Assembly: GCF_000959445.1 (NCBI RefSeq)
Contig: NZ_CP009630.1
Coordinates: 124,001-188,000, forward strand
DNA length: 64,000 nucleotides
Direction: 5' to 3'
Source of the DNA: Burkholderia vietnamiensis LMG 10929
GTDB lineage: Bacteria > Pseudomonadota > Gammaproteobacteria > Burkholderiales > Burkholderiaceae
Below the pieces are notes generated by a model that did not search any database, was not told the origin of the DNA, and was given only the letters and a program-made list of their open reading frames with translations. Positions 17,241 through 28,368 of the stretch are shown here, one piece after another (position 1 is the stretch's first letter; each line of letters starts with the position of its first letter). Both the position numbers and the translations under genes were made by a program.

Positions 17241-20200
17241 ATGAACATTTCCAAATTCTTTATCGACCGGCCGATCTTCGCAGGCGTGCTATCGGTGATC
17301 ATCCTGCTCGGCGGGGTGATCGCGATGTTCCTGCTGCCGATCTCCGAGTATCCGGAAGTCGTGCCGCCGTCGGTGATCGTGAAGGCGCAGTATCCGGGCG
17401 CCAACCCGAAGGTGATCGCCGAGACGGTCGCATCGCCGCTCGAGGAGCAGATCAACGGCGTCGAGGACATGCTGTACATGCAGTCGCAGGCGAACAGCGA
17501 CGGCAACATGACGATCACCGTCACGTTCAAGCTCGGCACCGATCCCGACAAGGCCACGCAGCTCGTGCAGAACCGCGTGAACCAGGCGCTGCCGCGCCTG
17601 CCGGAGGACGTGCAGCGGCTCGGCATCACCACGGTGAAGAGCTCGCCGACGCTGACGATGGTGGTCCACCTGATCTCGCCGGACAACCGCTACGACATGA
17701 CCTACCTGCGCAACTACGCGCTGATCAACGTGAAGGATCGCCTGTCGCGGATCCAGGGCGTCGGTCAGGTGCAGCTGTGGGGTTCGGGCGACTATGCGAT
17801 GCGCGTGTGGCTCGATCCGCAGAAGGTCGCGCAGCGCGGGCTGTCGGCCGAGGACGTCGTGCAGGCGATCCGCGAGCAGAACGTGCAGGTCGCGGCCGGC
17901 GTGATCGGCGCGTCGCCGTCGCTGCCGGGCACGCCGCTGCAGCTGTCGGTGAACGCGCGCGGCCGTCTGCAGACCGAAGACGAGTTCGGCGACATCGTCG
18001 TGAAGACGACGCCCGACGGCGGCGTCACGCATCTGCGCGACATCGCGCGGATCGGGCTGGATGCGTCCGAGTACGGGCTGCGCTCGCTGCTCGACAACAA
18101 GCCGGCCGTCGCGATGGCGATCAACCAGTCGCCGGGTGCGAACTCGCTGCAGATCTCCGACGAAGTGCGCAAGACGATGGCCGAGCTGAAGCAGGACATG
18201 CCGGCCGGCGTCGACTACAAGATCGTCTACGACCCGACGCAGTTCGTGCGTTCGTCGATCAAGGCCGTCGTGCACACGCTGCTCGAGGCGATCGCGCTGG
18301 TCGTGATCGTCGTGATCGTGTTCCTGCAGACCTGGCGCGCGTCGATCATTCCGCTGATCGCGGTGCCGGTGTCGATCGTCGGCACGTTCTCGCTGCTGCT
18401 CGCATTCGGGTATTCGATCAACGCGCTGTCGCTGTTCGGGATGGTGCTCGCGATCGGGATCGTGGTCGACGATGCGATCGTCGTGGTCGAGAACGTCGAG
18501 CGCAACATCGAAAGCGGGATGAACGCGCGGCAGGCGACCTACAAGGCGATGCAGGAGGTCAGCGGGCCGATCATCGCGATCGCGCTGACGCTCGTCGCCG
18601 TGTTCGTGCCGCTCGCGTTCATGTCGGGCCTGACCGGCCAGTTCTACAAGCAGTTCGCGATGACCATCGCGATCTCGACGGTGATCTCGGCGTTCAACTC
18701 GCTGACGCTGTCGCCGGCGCTGTCCGCGATTCTGCTCAAGGGCCACGGCGACAAGGAAGACTGGCTCACGCGCGTGATGAACCGCGCGCTCGGCGGCTTC
18801 TTCCGCGGCTTCAACAAGGTGTTCCATCGCGGCGCGGAGAACTACGGCCGCGGCGTGCGCGGCGTGCTGTCGCGCAAGACGCTGATGCTCGGGGTGTATC
18901 TCGTGCTGGTGGGCGCGACCGTGCTCGTGTCGCGGATCGTGCCGGGCGGCTTCGTGCCCGCGCAGGACAAGGAATACCTGATCGCGTTCGCGCAGCTGCC
19001 GAACGGCGCGTCGCTCGATCGCACCGAGAAGGTGATCCGCGACATGGGCTCGATCGCGCTGAAGCAGCCGGGCGTCGAGAGCGCGGTCGCGTTCCCGGGG
19101 CTGTCGGTGAACGGCTTCACCAATAGCTCGAGCGCGGGCATCGTGTTCGTCACGCTGAAGCCGTTCTCCGAACGGCACGGCAAGGCGCTGTCGGCCGGCG
19201 CGATCGCTGGTGCGCTGAACCAGAAGTACGGCGCGATCAAGGACTCGTTCGTCGCGGTGTTCCCGCCGCCGCCGGTGCTCGGCCTCGGCACGCTCGGCGG
19301 GTTCAAGATGCAGATCGAGGATCGCGGCGCGGTGGGCTACGCGAAGCTGTCGGATGCGACCAACGACTTCATCAAGCGCGCGCAGCAGGCGCCTGAACTC
19401 GGTCCGTTGTTCACCAGCTATCAGATCAACGTGCCGCAGCTCAACGTCGATCTCGATCGTGTGAAGGCGAAGCAGCTCGGCGTGCCGGTGACCGACGTGT
19501 TCAACACGATGCAGGTGTATCTCGGTTCGCTGTACGTGAACGACTTCAACCGCTTCGGACGCGTGTACCAGGTGCGCGTGCAGGCCGATGCGCCGTTCCG
19601 GCAGCGCGCGGACGACATCCTGCAGCTGAAGACGCGCAACGATCGCGGCGAGATGGTGCCGTTGTCGTCGCTCGTCACGGTGACGCCGACGTTCGGCCCG
19701 GAAATGGTCGTGCGCTACAACGGCTACACGGCGGCCGACATCAACGGCGGCCCGGCGCCGGGCTTCTCGTCGGGGCAGGCGCAGGCCGCGATCGAGCGCA
19801 TCGCGCATGAAACGCTGCCGCGCGGCGTGCGGTTCGAGTGGACCGACCTCACGTACCAGCAGATTCTGGCGGGCGATTCGGCGATGTACGTGTTCCCGAT
19901 CAGCGTGCTGCTCGTGTTCCTCGTGCTGGCCGCGCTGTACGAGAGCCTGACGCTGCCGCTCGCGGTGATCCTGATCGTGCCGATGAGCATTCTGTCGGCG
20001 CTCACGGGCGTGTGGCTCACGCAGGGCGACAACAACATCTTCACGCAGATCGGGTTGATGGTGCTGGTCGGGTTGTCGGCGAAGAACGCGATCCTGATCG
20101 TCGAATTCGCGCGCGAGCTCGAGCATGACGGACGTACGCCGCTCGAGGCCGCGATCGAGGCGAGCCGGCTGCGGCTGCGCCCGATCCTGATGACGTCGAT

Positions 20201-20441
20201 CGCATTCATCATGGGCGTCGTGCCGCTCGTCACGTCGACGGGCGCGGGCTCCGAGATGCGGCATGCGATGGGTGTCGCCGTGTTCTTCGGGATGCTCGGC
20301 GTGACGCTGTTCGGGCTGATGCTCACGCCGGTGTTCTACGTCGTGCTGCGCACGCTGGCGGGCGGCAAGATTCACGTGGCCGGCAAGGACTCGGCCGGCT
20401 ACGGCGGGCCGGCCCACGGCGTACCGGCTTCGGATGCTTGA
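17241..20441 (+). CDS. ceoB: RND multidrug efflux pump, inner-membrane transporter
   Basis: 1066-residue HAE1-family RND transporter, full length for the class. The N-terminus MNISKFFIDRPIFAGV is typical. Twelve membrane segments and two large periplasmic loops are evident. TM4 carries the proton-relay pair in GIVVDDAIVVVENVERN, and the second half repeats the pattern with GLSAKNAILIVEFARE, where the TM10 Lys of the relay is visible. It pumps drugs and salicylate-like compounds out using the proton gradient, through CeoA and OpcM. Its end overlaps the opcM reading frame region, indicating tight coupling. Confidence 0.94.
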   Translation: MNISKFFIDRPIFAGVLSVIILLGGVIAMFLLPISEYPEVVPPSVIVKAQYPGANPKVIAETVASPLEEQINGVEDMLYMQSQANSDGNMTITVTFKLGTDPDKATQLVQNRVNQALPRLPEDVQRLGITTVKSSPTLTMVVHLISPDNRYDMTYLRNYALINVKDRLSRIQGVGQVQLWGSGDYAMRVWLDPQKVAQRGLSAEDVVQAIREQNVQVAAGVIGASPSLPGTPLQLSVNARGRLQTEDEFGDIVVKTTPDGGVTHLRDIARIGLDASEYGLRSLLDNKPAVAMAINQSPGANSLQISDEVRKTMAELKQDMPAGVDYKIVYDPTQFVRSSIKAVVHTLLEAIALVVIVVIVFLQTWRASIIPLIAVPVSIVGTFSLLLAFGYSINALSLFGMVLAIGIVVDDAIVVVENVERNIESGMNARQATYKAMQEVSGPIIAIALTLVAVFVPLAFMSGLTGQFYKQFAMTIAISTVISAFNSLTLSPALSAILLKGHGDKEDWLTRVMNRALGGFFRGFNKVFHRGAENYGRGVRGVLSRKTLMLGVYLVLVGATVLVSRIVPGGFVPAQDKEYLIAFAQLPNGASLDRTEKVIRDMGSIALKQPGVESAVAFPGLSVNGFTNSSSAGIVFVTLKPFSERHGKALSAGAIAGALNQKYGAIKDSFVAVFPPPPVLGLGTLGGFKMQIEDRGAVGYAKLSDATNDFIKRAQQAPELGPLFTSYQINVPQLNVDLDRVKAKQLGVPVTDVFNTMQVYLGSLYVNDFNRFGRVYQVRVQADAPFRQRADDILQLKTRNDRGEMVPLSSLVTVTPTFGPEMVVRYNGYTAADINGGPAPGFSSGQAQAAIERIAHETLPRGVRFEWTDLTYQQILAGDSAMYVFPISVLLVFLVLAALYESLTLPLAVILIVPMSILSALTGVWLTQGDNNIFTQIGLMVLVGLSAKNAILIVEFARELEHDGRTPLEAAIEASRLRLRPILMTSIAFIMGVVPLVTSTGAGSEMRHAMGVAVFFGMLGVTLFGLMLTPVFYVVLRTLAGGKIHVAGKDSAGYGGPAHGVPASDA

Positions 20442-20451
20442 GGACAACAAG

Positions 20452-21987
20452 ATGGACAACATGCACAACACGAACGGCCTGCTGCGCGTCGCGAAGCTGG
20501 CGGCCGCGAGCACTCTGCTCGCGACGCTGCTCGCCGCGTGCGCGGTAGGACCCGACTACAAGCGCCCGGACGTGGCGACGCCCGCGGCGTTCAAGGAAGC
20601 GCCGAAGCTCGCCGCCGGCGAGCAGGCCGGCACGTGGAAGACCGCCGCGCCGGCCGACGCCGAGCATCGCGGCGAATGGTGGAAGGTGTTCGGCGATCCG
20701 GTGCTCGACGCGCTGGAGTCGCAGGCGCTCGCCGCGAACCAGAACCTGAAGGCCGCGGCCGCGCGCGTCGAGGAAGCGCGTGCGGCGACCCGCACCGCTC
20801 GCTCGCAGTGGTTCCCGCAGGTCGGCGTCGGGTTTGGGCCGACGCGCGAGGGGGCGTCGTCGGCGTCGCAGTTTCAGCCGCAGGGCACGGGGCCGACCAA
20901 CGCGACGCTGTGGCGTGCGCAGGGCACGGTGTCGTACGAGGCCGACCTGTTCGGCCGCGTGAGCCGCAACGTCGAGGCGTCGCGCGCCGACCAGGCGCAG
21001 AGCGAGGCGCTGTTCCGTTCGGTGCAGCTCGCGCTGCAGGCGGACGTCGCGCAGAACTACTTCGAGCTGCGCCAGCTCGATTCGGACCAGGATCTGTACC
21101 GTCGCACGGTCGAGCTGCGCGAAGAGGCGCTGAAGCTCGTGCAGCGCCGCTTCAACGAAGGCGACATCAGCGAGCTGGACGTGTCGCGTGCGAAGAACGA
21201 GCTGGCGAGCGCGCAGGCCGATGCGGTCGGCGTCGCGCGGCGGCGCGCGGCGTCCGAGCATGCGCTCGCGATCCTGCTCGGCAAGGCGCCCGCGGACTTC
21301 GCGTTCAAGGAAACGCCGATCGTGCCGGTCGCGGTGAAGATCCCGGCCGGGCTGCCGTCGGCGCTGCTCGAACGCCGCCCGGATGTGGCGGCGGCCGAGC
21401 GCGCGATGGCTGCCGCGAACGCGCGGGTCGGCCTTGCGAAGTCGGCGTATTTCCCGAAGCTCGATATCACGGGCGCGTTCGGGTATGAGGCGTCGACGCT
21501 CGGCGATCTGTTCCTGTGGTCGAGCCGCACGTTCCTGCTCGGGCCGTTCGCCGGCACCGCGCTGACGCTGCCGCTGTTCGACGGCGGACGTCGTGCGGCC
21601 GGCGTGCAGCAGGCGCGCGCGCAGTACGACGAGCAGGTCGCGAACTACCGGCAGCAGGTGCTCGTCGCGTTCCGCGAGGTCGAGGACAATCTCGCCGATC
21701 TGCGGTTGCTCGACGATCAGATTCGGGCTCAGGATGCCGCGGTCAATGCGTCGCGCCGTTCGGCGACGCTGTCGCGTACGCAGTATCAGGAAGGGGAAGT
21801 GGCGTATCTCGACGTGATCGATAGCGAGCGGTCGGTGCTGCAGTCGCAATTGCAGGCGAATCAGTTGACTGGGGCGCAGGCGGTTTCGACCGTCAATCTC
21901 ATTCGTGCGCTGGGCGGCGGATGGGGACCGGCGCCGACGGCGGTCGGCGATGCGGCGACCGGCAAGGCGGAGGTGGCGGCGCGGTGA
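20452..21987 (+). CDS. opcM: outer-membrane efflux channel lipoprotein (NodT/OprM type)
   Basis: 511-residue TolC-like outer-membrane factor. The signal peptide ends in a lipobox LLAAC, giving a lipidated Cys30 followed by AVGPDYKRP, the NodT-family hallmark. Two repeated helical halves follow (about 85-280 and 290-480), each with the alternating Ala/Glu pattern of the channel helices. The start at 20452 has GAGGA about 8 bases upstream; ATG 20434 is in frame and overlaps the ceoB stop by 8 bases, so it is possible. It is the last gene of the ceo operon and is followed by a strong intrinsic terminator. Confidence 0.92.
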   Translation: MDNMHNTNGLLRVAKLAAASTLLATLLAACAVGPDYKRPDVATPAAFKEAPKLAAGEQAGTWKTAAPADAEHRGEWWKVFGDPVLDALESQALAANQNLKAAAARVEEARAATRTARSQWFPQVGVGFGPTREGASSASQFQPQGTGPTNATLWRAQGTVSYEADLFGRVSRNVEASRADQAQSEALFRSVQLALQADVAQNYFELRQLDSDQDLYRRTVELREEALKLVQRRFNEGDISELDVSRAKNELASAQADAVGVARRRAASEHALAILLGKAPADFAFKETPIVPVAVKIPAGLPSALLERRPDVAAAERAMAAANARVGLAKSAYFPKLDITGAFGYEASTLGDLFLWSSRTFLLGPFAGTALTLPLFDGGRRAAGVQQARAQYDEQVANYRQQVLVAFREVEDNLADLRLLDDQIRAQDAAVNASRRSATLSRTQYQEGEVAYLDVIDSERSVLQSQLQANQLTGAQAVSTVNLIRALGGGWGPAPTAVGDAATGKAEVAAR

Positions 21988-22031
21988 GGGGGAGTGGCGG
22001 GTGGGGTTCGCTCGCCAGTCTTGAAGTGAAG

Positions 22032-22072
22032 AAACCCGGTACGCAGGCTTAGGGCTGTGTGCCGGGTTTTTT
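22032..22072 (+). terminator. intrinsic terminator after opcM
   Basis: AAACCCGG at 22032-22039 pairs with CCGGGTTT at 22062-22069, extended by partial pairing inward, and runs into a T6 tract. It closes the ceo operon 45 bp past the opcM stop. Confidence 0.85.
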
Positions 22073-22199
22073 GTTGGTTCGACGACGGATTGGCGGGGCG
22101 TCGCTCGCGATCGGCCATGTCGCTGGCTCGAAAAGCTGAATGGGCGGCTCGCGAGCAAGTCGGCCCGTAATGGCGTAACTAGGCGGCCACTGCATTGAC

Positions 22200-22437
22200 T
22201 GGAGCGTTCGGATAGCTGAACTGTTGCAATTCTAGTAACGCTCGCTTCTACCCTTGCGATTCTAGATTTCTGCTTGTTTGTGTTTTAAATAAAAAAATAA
22301 TCTATTGAACTATTGAGTTGATTTGCGCTGCTATAACTGTCAGCTTTCGAAGCGGATGGGTGTGTCCTATGTTTGAAGCGCATCGGGATCGCGTTAAGTC
22401 GCCGTGATGCACTATCAACTTTATTTTGGAGACCGAT
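22200..22437. other. AT-rich leader before the aegerolysin-like gene
   Basis: This stretch is conspicuously poorer in GC than the rest of the window, including AAATAAAAAAATAATC near 22287-22302. No gene is supported. It probably holds the promoter of the gene at 22438; a clear -35/-10 pair is hard to choose in such composition. The composition shift begins after the opcM terminator and marks a probable insertion boundary. Confidence 0.55.
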
Positions 22438-22800
22438 ATGTCTGCGCGAAGCACTGTCGTGAAGTTGCAAAACAATTCGGGGAACACGTTATTCCTGGAT
22501 CCCGCGTCGATCAACCTGCTGCACGGGGAATGGGTGACATATCCTCCGGAGAAAATCCCGGATGGCCAGACTGGCCAATGGGAAAGCGATTCGGACGGTT
22601 TTATGACGGGAACGGAAGGTCAGCTTCAATATCAATTTGCAGACGGCGGCGGTATCGAGAACGTCAGGCTTTACTGGGACAACCCCTATGTCGGAAATAA
22701 CGGATACTCGATCACCGTTAGTGCCGCGGGTTATAAGGTTGGTTATGACGGTGGCTCCGGGGATAACGCAACCGTCAACTTCTACATCAAGAAGGGCTGA
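22438..22800 (+). CDS. aegerolysin-like small beta-sandwich protein
   Basis: 120-residue protein without signal peptide. ATG 22438 has GGAG 6 bases upstream. The pattern fits the aegerolysin / Asp-hemolysin group: an N-terminal strand VVKLQNNSGNTLFLD, then GFMTGTEGQLQYQFADGG, a Trp-containing RLYWDNPYVGNN, and a C-terminal GGSGDNATVNFYIKKG. Known members bind membrane sphingolipids and sometimes act with a pore-forming partner; insecticidal relatives occur in Bacillus. No MACPF-type partner is adjacent here. It stands alone in a low-GC region, suggesting horizontal acquisition. The family call rests on motif layout recalled from memory and could be a related crystal-protein-type fold. Confidence 0.55.
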   Translation: MSARSTVVKLQNNSGNTLFLDPASINLLHGEWVTYPPEKIPDGQTGQWESDSDGFMTGTEGQLQYQFADGGGIENVRLYWDNPYVGNNGYSITVSAAGYKVGYDGGSGDNATVNFYIKKG

Positions 22801-23592
22801 CGCCGTGTGAGGCGCTCGCGCCCGTCTCGATGGGGCGCGAGTGCTCGACGGACGTATTGAGGGCTTGGCCGGATCTCGCGCCCTTGGCGATCGGTCGGTT
22901 CCAGCCGCGCGCCTGATACCCGGCGCTGTCATTCGAACGGCTGCTGCTTCGCAACGGGAACGTGTCAGCCATCGTTCGTTGGAAACCCGCGTCCGCGGGA
23001 ACGCTACTGGAAAATTCGATCGCCGCCTGGCAGGTGAGTCATGCGGCTCCGCAATGCCGCCAACTGCTGGTGCCATGACGACGACTTTGCCGCTGACGTT
23101 TTCACGCATGGCCTTCATTGCACGTCGCAACTAACGGTCAGTCCTGCCCGCCGACTTCCAATGGCGCGGTGGCGTCCCGCCACGCGCACCGGCAGTGCAT
23201 GAAGGTCAGCGGTCACGCAGCGAAGGCGACGCCTGCCGCTACGGACGCACCCGCGCAGAACCATCCGCGCCCCTACTCAATCACCGCCGCGCCTCATTCC
23301 CGCGTGAAACATCTTCCCCATCAGCCTCGTTCGCATCCCATCCGCTAACCAAACGTCCGCGCAAGATCACACGCGCGCGTTGACGCGTGTGGCGGTCAGG
23401 GAAGGACCAGGAGCGTGATTGGATTGGATTTCGCGGCGGCCGTGCGGCCGTGCTTGCGGCGTCGGCGCGCGCCGCGCATAAAGGCTGCCGCCGACAACGC
23501 AAAGGAATCCGAAGCGATCGCATGCGGACATGCACATCGTTCGCCTCGACAACAGCGCGTTCAACGGGCGGCACACACACCGCCCATCCACC
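22801..23592. other. gene-poor 792-bp spacer
   Basis: Frames on both strands are short, lack ribosome sites and show no family motif apart from the dehydrogenase-like remnant at 23050-23130. A small hairpin word CCCGCGTCCGCGGG lies near 22986-22999. Together with the AT-rich leader it looks like decayed or recently rearranged DNA. Confidence 0.5.
23050..23130 (-). pseudogene. possible C-terminal remnant of an MDR-type oxidoreductase
   Basis: On the minus strand about 25 codons read AMKAMRENVSGKVVVM, a pattern resembling the last helix and strand of zinc-type or quinone oxidoreductases (family ending like ...A.RAM..N...GK.VV). The frame is closed by a stop just upstream and degenerates downstream. 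The match is short, so chance resemblance is possible. Confidence 0.25.
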
Positions 23593-24444
23593 TTACGCCG
23601 CGACGAACTCGTGCACGTACCGATTGAACACTGCCGGGCTCGCCGCATTCATCCCGTGCGACGCACCGGCGACGGTCTGCCGTTGCGCAGCGCCGATCCA
23701 CTGCGACAGCGTGTCGACGTTGTGGCGGAACATCTTCGGGCTGCGTTGTCCGTCGATCAGCAGCGTGCGGCATGCGATATCCGACGCCGTGTGTTGCGAA
23801 TAAGCGGGCAACGGGTCCTGCAGCTGCTTCGGCAGCGTGCTCGCGTTGTCGATCGCCATCATGCGGAAGCGCGACGTGCTCTTGTTCCACGCACCCGGCA
23901 TGCTGACCGAGTCGACGAACATCTCGAGGCCGGCTTCCACGTTGCCTGTGCCGATCAGCTTCACGGCTTGCGTGCGCAGCGCGATCGCGGCGGCCGGCAA
24001 TGCGGCTTCGCGCACGCCCGGCTGTTGCACCGGGCCGCCGGGATCGGCGAGCGTCAGCGTGTCGACGAGCTGCGGATGCTGGCGCGCGACGTTGAACGCG
24101 ACGCTGCCGCCGCGTGAATGGCCGACCAGATGCACGGGGCCGAGATCGAGCGCGTCGATGAATTCGGCAAGCTCGTCGACGTGGTTCTGCCAGCTGAACT
24201 CGTCCTGGATGCCCGCTTCGACGGCCGGCCAGTAGTGGCTCAGGCTCGGCGCGATGCAGCGGTAGTGCGCCGACAGCGACGCGAGTTGCGGCTCCCAGTA
24301 GCGGTAGTCGCACAACGATCCGTGCACGAACACCATCGGCGCGCCGCTGCCCCGCTCGACATACGGCAGGCTGATGCCCGACGAAAGCGTCGCAAATTGC
24401 AGGTCCGGGTTGGCGAGCACCGAAGGCTCGATTCGCATGTTCAT
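23593..24444 (-). CDS. alpha/beta hydrolase
   Basis: 283-residue alpha/beta-hydrolase-fold protein. Oxyanion-hole HGSLCDYRYW is at about 38-47, the nucleophile elbow GHSRGG at about 108-113, an acid in LLIDGQRSPKM, and the catalytic His in GASHGMN near the C-terminus. The triad therefore looks complete, unlike that of LlpE. The GHSRGG elbow and short cap domain resemble haloalkane dehalogenase or ester hydrolase relatives, but the substrate cannot be inferred. The start is uncertain: ATGs at 24444 and 24438 are adjacent and neither has a clear Shine-Dalgarno. No operon partner is visible. Confidence 0.72.
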   Translation of the reverse strand: MNMRIEPSVLANPDLQFATLSSGISLPYVERGSGAPMVFVHGSLCDYRYWEPQLASLSAHYRCIAPSLSHYWPAVEAGIQDEFSWQNHVDELAEFIDALDLGPVHLVGHSRGGSVAFNVARQHPQLVDTLTLADPGGPVQQPGVREAALPAAAIALRTQAVKLIGTGNVEAGLEMFVDSVSMPGAWNKSTSRFRMMAIDNASTLPKQLQDPLPAYSQHTASDIACRTLLIDGQRSPKMFRHNVDTLSQWIGAAQRQTVAGASHGMNAASPAVFNRYVHEFVAA

Positions 24445-24707
24445 GACTGAAAACTCAATGGGTGCGTCATCACGCCGCAACTATGCCTCACCGCGACCTG
24501 CAAGAAAAACGCATTATTTTCATCGTCACGATCAATTTTATTGATGACAACGCCGAAAACCCTTGTCGCAGCGTGGTGCGCACTGCAGCCTTCAATCGTT
24601 TGACGGTTTGATTCCGCGCTGAAAGCCAGCGTGTGCGGCCGCGCGGGCGCGCATCGGACGCGACCGCGTGCTGCGCAAAATGAAGGTCGCGCGACGTCGT
24701 TCGCGCG

Positions 24708-24929
24708 TTATCGCGCCGCGGGCGCGGCCAAGGTCCGAAGCTCGCCGGGTAGATCGTTGTCCGCAGCGAATGGGATCGCGAAGTCGAATGCATCGGCGCA
24801 CATGACGCGCAACGCGTCCGCGACGAACAGGCATTTGACGCGGCCGTCGACCACCGGCATCGCGAGCCACTCGGACCAGTCGCGCGTGACACCGCGCGTC
24901 AGATCGCCGCCGATCCGGCCGCGATCCAT
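24708..24929 (-). CDS. hypothetical 73-residue protein
   Basis: A minus-strand frame from ATG 24929 to 24708 lies just downstream of the response-regulator gene and would partly fill the 501-bp space beside the hydrolase gene. It has a plausible composition with a hydrophobic, Cys-containing centre (WLAMPVVDGRVKCLFVADALRV), less Arg-skewed than typical shadow frames. No ribosome site is clear and I recognise no family. It might be a remnant of a longer gene. Confidence 0.28.
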   Translation of the reverse strand: MDRGRIGGDLTRGVTRDWSEWLAMPVVDGRVKCLFVADALRVMCADAFDFAIPFAADNDLPGELRTLAAPAAR

Positions 24930-24945
24930 GCCCGCATACGCGGCC

Positions 24946-26296
<1,351 letters not shown>

Positions 26297-26307
<11 letters not shown>

Positions 26308-28183
26308 GCTCTGTCCTTTGTGGCGGCGTCGCCGCCGCGAATTCGATGATGAACTGCGCGCCGCCTTCGTCGCGGTTCGCCGCGGCGATCCGCGCGCCGA
26401 ACGCGTCGACGATGCGCGACGTGATCGCCAGGCCGAGCCCGAGCCCCTGGCCGCGCGGCTTGGTTGTGACGAACGGCTCGAACAGGTGCGGCAGCACGTC
26501 GGGCGCGATGCCGGCGCCGCTGTCGGCCACGGTCAAGCGCACGCGGCCGGCGTCGTCCGGCCCGCTCGCTTCGATGACGATGCGCCGCACCGGCGCGTCG
26601 CGCAAGGCGTCGAGCGCATTGCCGAGCAGGTTCACGATCACCTGCTGCAACTGGCTCGATTCGGCGGACACCGTCGTGCCCGGCGCGATGTTCACGTCGA
26701 GCTGCACGCCTTCGTCGCGGATCCGCGCTTCGTAGATCAGCCGCGCATGCGCGATGGCTTCGTTCAGCGATACGGCGACGCGCTCGACGTCGGGCTTGCG
26801 CGCGAAGGTCTTGAGCTCGCCGGTGAGCACGGCCATGCCGTCGACCAGCTTGCCGATCCGTTCGAGGTTCGCGAGCGCCGGTGCCGGCTGGCCGCGCTCG
26901 AAGAAGGTGCGCGCGTTGTCGCACAGCGTGCGGATCGCGACGAGCGGCTGGTTCAGCTCGTGCGTGAGGCCGGCCGCCATCTGCCCGAGCACCGCGAGCT
27001 TGCCCGCGTGCACGACTTCCTGTTGCGAATCGCGCAGCCGCTGCTCGGTGCGCTCGCGCTCGACGATCTCGCGCTGCATCCGCTCGTTCGCGGCCGTCAG
27101 CGCGGCCGTGCGCTGCGCGACGGTCAGCTCGAGCCGGTCGTTCGCGCGGCGCAGCGCGTCCTGCGCGTTCAGCCGCGCGACGATGGCGCGGCGCCGCTGG
27201 ATCGCGTAGCCGGCCAGCAGCGCCGCGATCAGGAACGCGCCGGTGACGAACACGAACGCCGTCTGCTGCTGGCGGCACGCGCTCGCGATATCGAGCAGCA
27301 CCATCAACGAATCGCCGGCCTGCGGCGCGGGGCGCGACATCACGAGATAACGCGTGGTGCGGCCGGCGCGGCGCGGATCGGGAAAGGTGCCGAACCACGC
27401 GGCCGAGCTGCGGTCGCCGATACGGCGGTACGGCAGCGCGTCGACGGTGCGGCCCGCGTACTGGCGCGACGCCTGGATGTCGCGCTGCTGCTGCGCGGTG
27501 ATCGGGCGCAGCGCGGCGAATTTCCATGCGGGCTCGGTCGAGATCACGACCACGCCGTTGCCGTCCACCACCATCGCGGCGACGCCCGGCGCGCGCCACG
27601 CGGATTCCAGCGGGTCGACGCTGATCTTCACCGCCGCCACGCCGATCGGCACGCCGTCGTCGCGCACCGCGCTGGCGAAGTAGACGCCCGGCACGCCGGT
27701 ATTGGTGCCGATCCCGAAGAAGCGGCCGCTGCCGCGCGCGAGCGCGTCCTTGAAGTACGGCCGGTACGACACGTTCGTGCCGACGAAGCTGATCGTCTCG
27801 TTCCAGTTGCTCGCGGCGATCACCTCGCCGCGCAGGTCGATCACGTCGACGGCGCCGCTGCCCGCGTCGCGGTTCACGGCTTCGAGATAGGTGTTCACCG
27901 CATGCACGAGCGTGGGCGCGTCGTGCGGCGCGGCCTTCAGCAGCGCGCGCACGCCGTCCTGGCGCGCGACCAGCGCGGGCAGGATCTCGAAGCGGCCGAG
28001 TTCGCTCTTCAGGCTCGATGCATAGAGGTCGAGCCGGTGCGCGCCGGTTTCCTCCAGCGCGTCGATCGCGCGTTCCCACGCGAAATCGACGGCCGCGCCC
28101 GCCACGCCGACATACAGCGCGGCGGCCGACACCCAGCCCCACCACGGGATACCTTTGAAGCTCTTCTGCACGTTCGCCCTCAT
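26297..28183 (-). CDS. DctB-like sensor histidine kinase
   Basis: 628 residues. TM1 is at about 14-34, then a periplasmic double-Cache domain (about 40-285; SNWNETISFVGTNVSYRPYF and FFGIGTNTGVPGVYFA are the DctB-type ligand-pocket region). TM2 is at about 300-320, a coiled-coil linker follows, then the HisKA phosphorylation site in GLTHELNQPLVAIR (about 415) and the HATPase domain with DSGAGI and GQGLGLGLAI. Characterised DctB proteins sense C4-dicarboxylates; with a 2HCT transporter beside it, malate, citrate or another 2-hydroxycarboxylate is a reasonable ligand guess. It forms the phosphorelay partner of the overlapping response regulator. Confidence 0.87.
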
Positions 28184-28257
28184 CGATGCCGCGCTACCGG
28201 CCGTCCGTTAGCGGTCCTCCGCTACCGGCTCTTTGCTGCCGGCTCCCCGCCAGGCCG

Positions 28258-28296
28258 CTTCCAAACGACGCCTCGAAACGACACTTCCAAACGACG
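28258..28296. repeat. 13-bp tandem repeat in the transporter-kinase spacer
   Basis: CTTCCAAACGACG occurs exactly at 28258-28270 and 28284-28296, with a diverged middle unit at 28271-28283. It lies in the 185-bp spacer between the kinase start and the transporter stop. A short CCGGC...GCCGG hairpin follows near 28309. Confidence 0.6.
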
Positions 28297-28368
28297 CGCG
28301 CCGCACACCGGCAAAGCCGGCGGCGGCGCGTGCGAAGCGGCCGGCGCGCTCGCGCGCGCAGCGCTGCG

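Noticed and set aside
20434..20451. Upstream opcM start overlapping the ceoB stop
   Set aside because: Possible, but GAGGA spaced for ATG 20452 and the signal peptide layout favour the later start; kept as an alternative only.
17289..20513. 1074-residue minus-strand open frame opposite ceoB
   Set aside because: It is His/Arg/Asp-rich with no domain, and lies exactly over a full-length RND pump. It is a GC-driven shadow frame.
22489..23130. 213-residue minus-strand protein over the aegerolysin-like gene
   Set aside because: The part opposite the aegerolysin gene has no domain or ribosome site. Only a short dehydrogenase-like piece at its start was kept, at low confidence.
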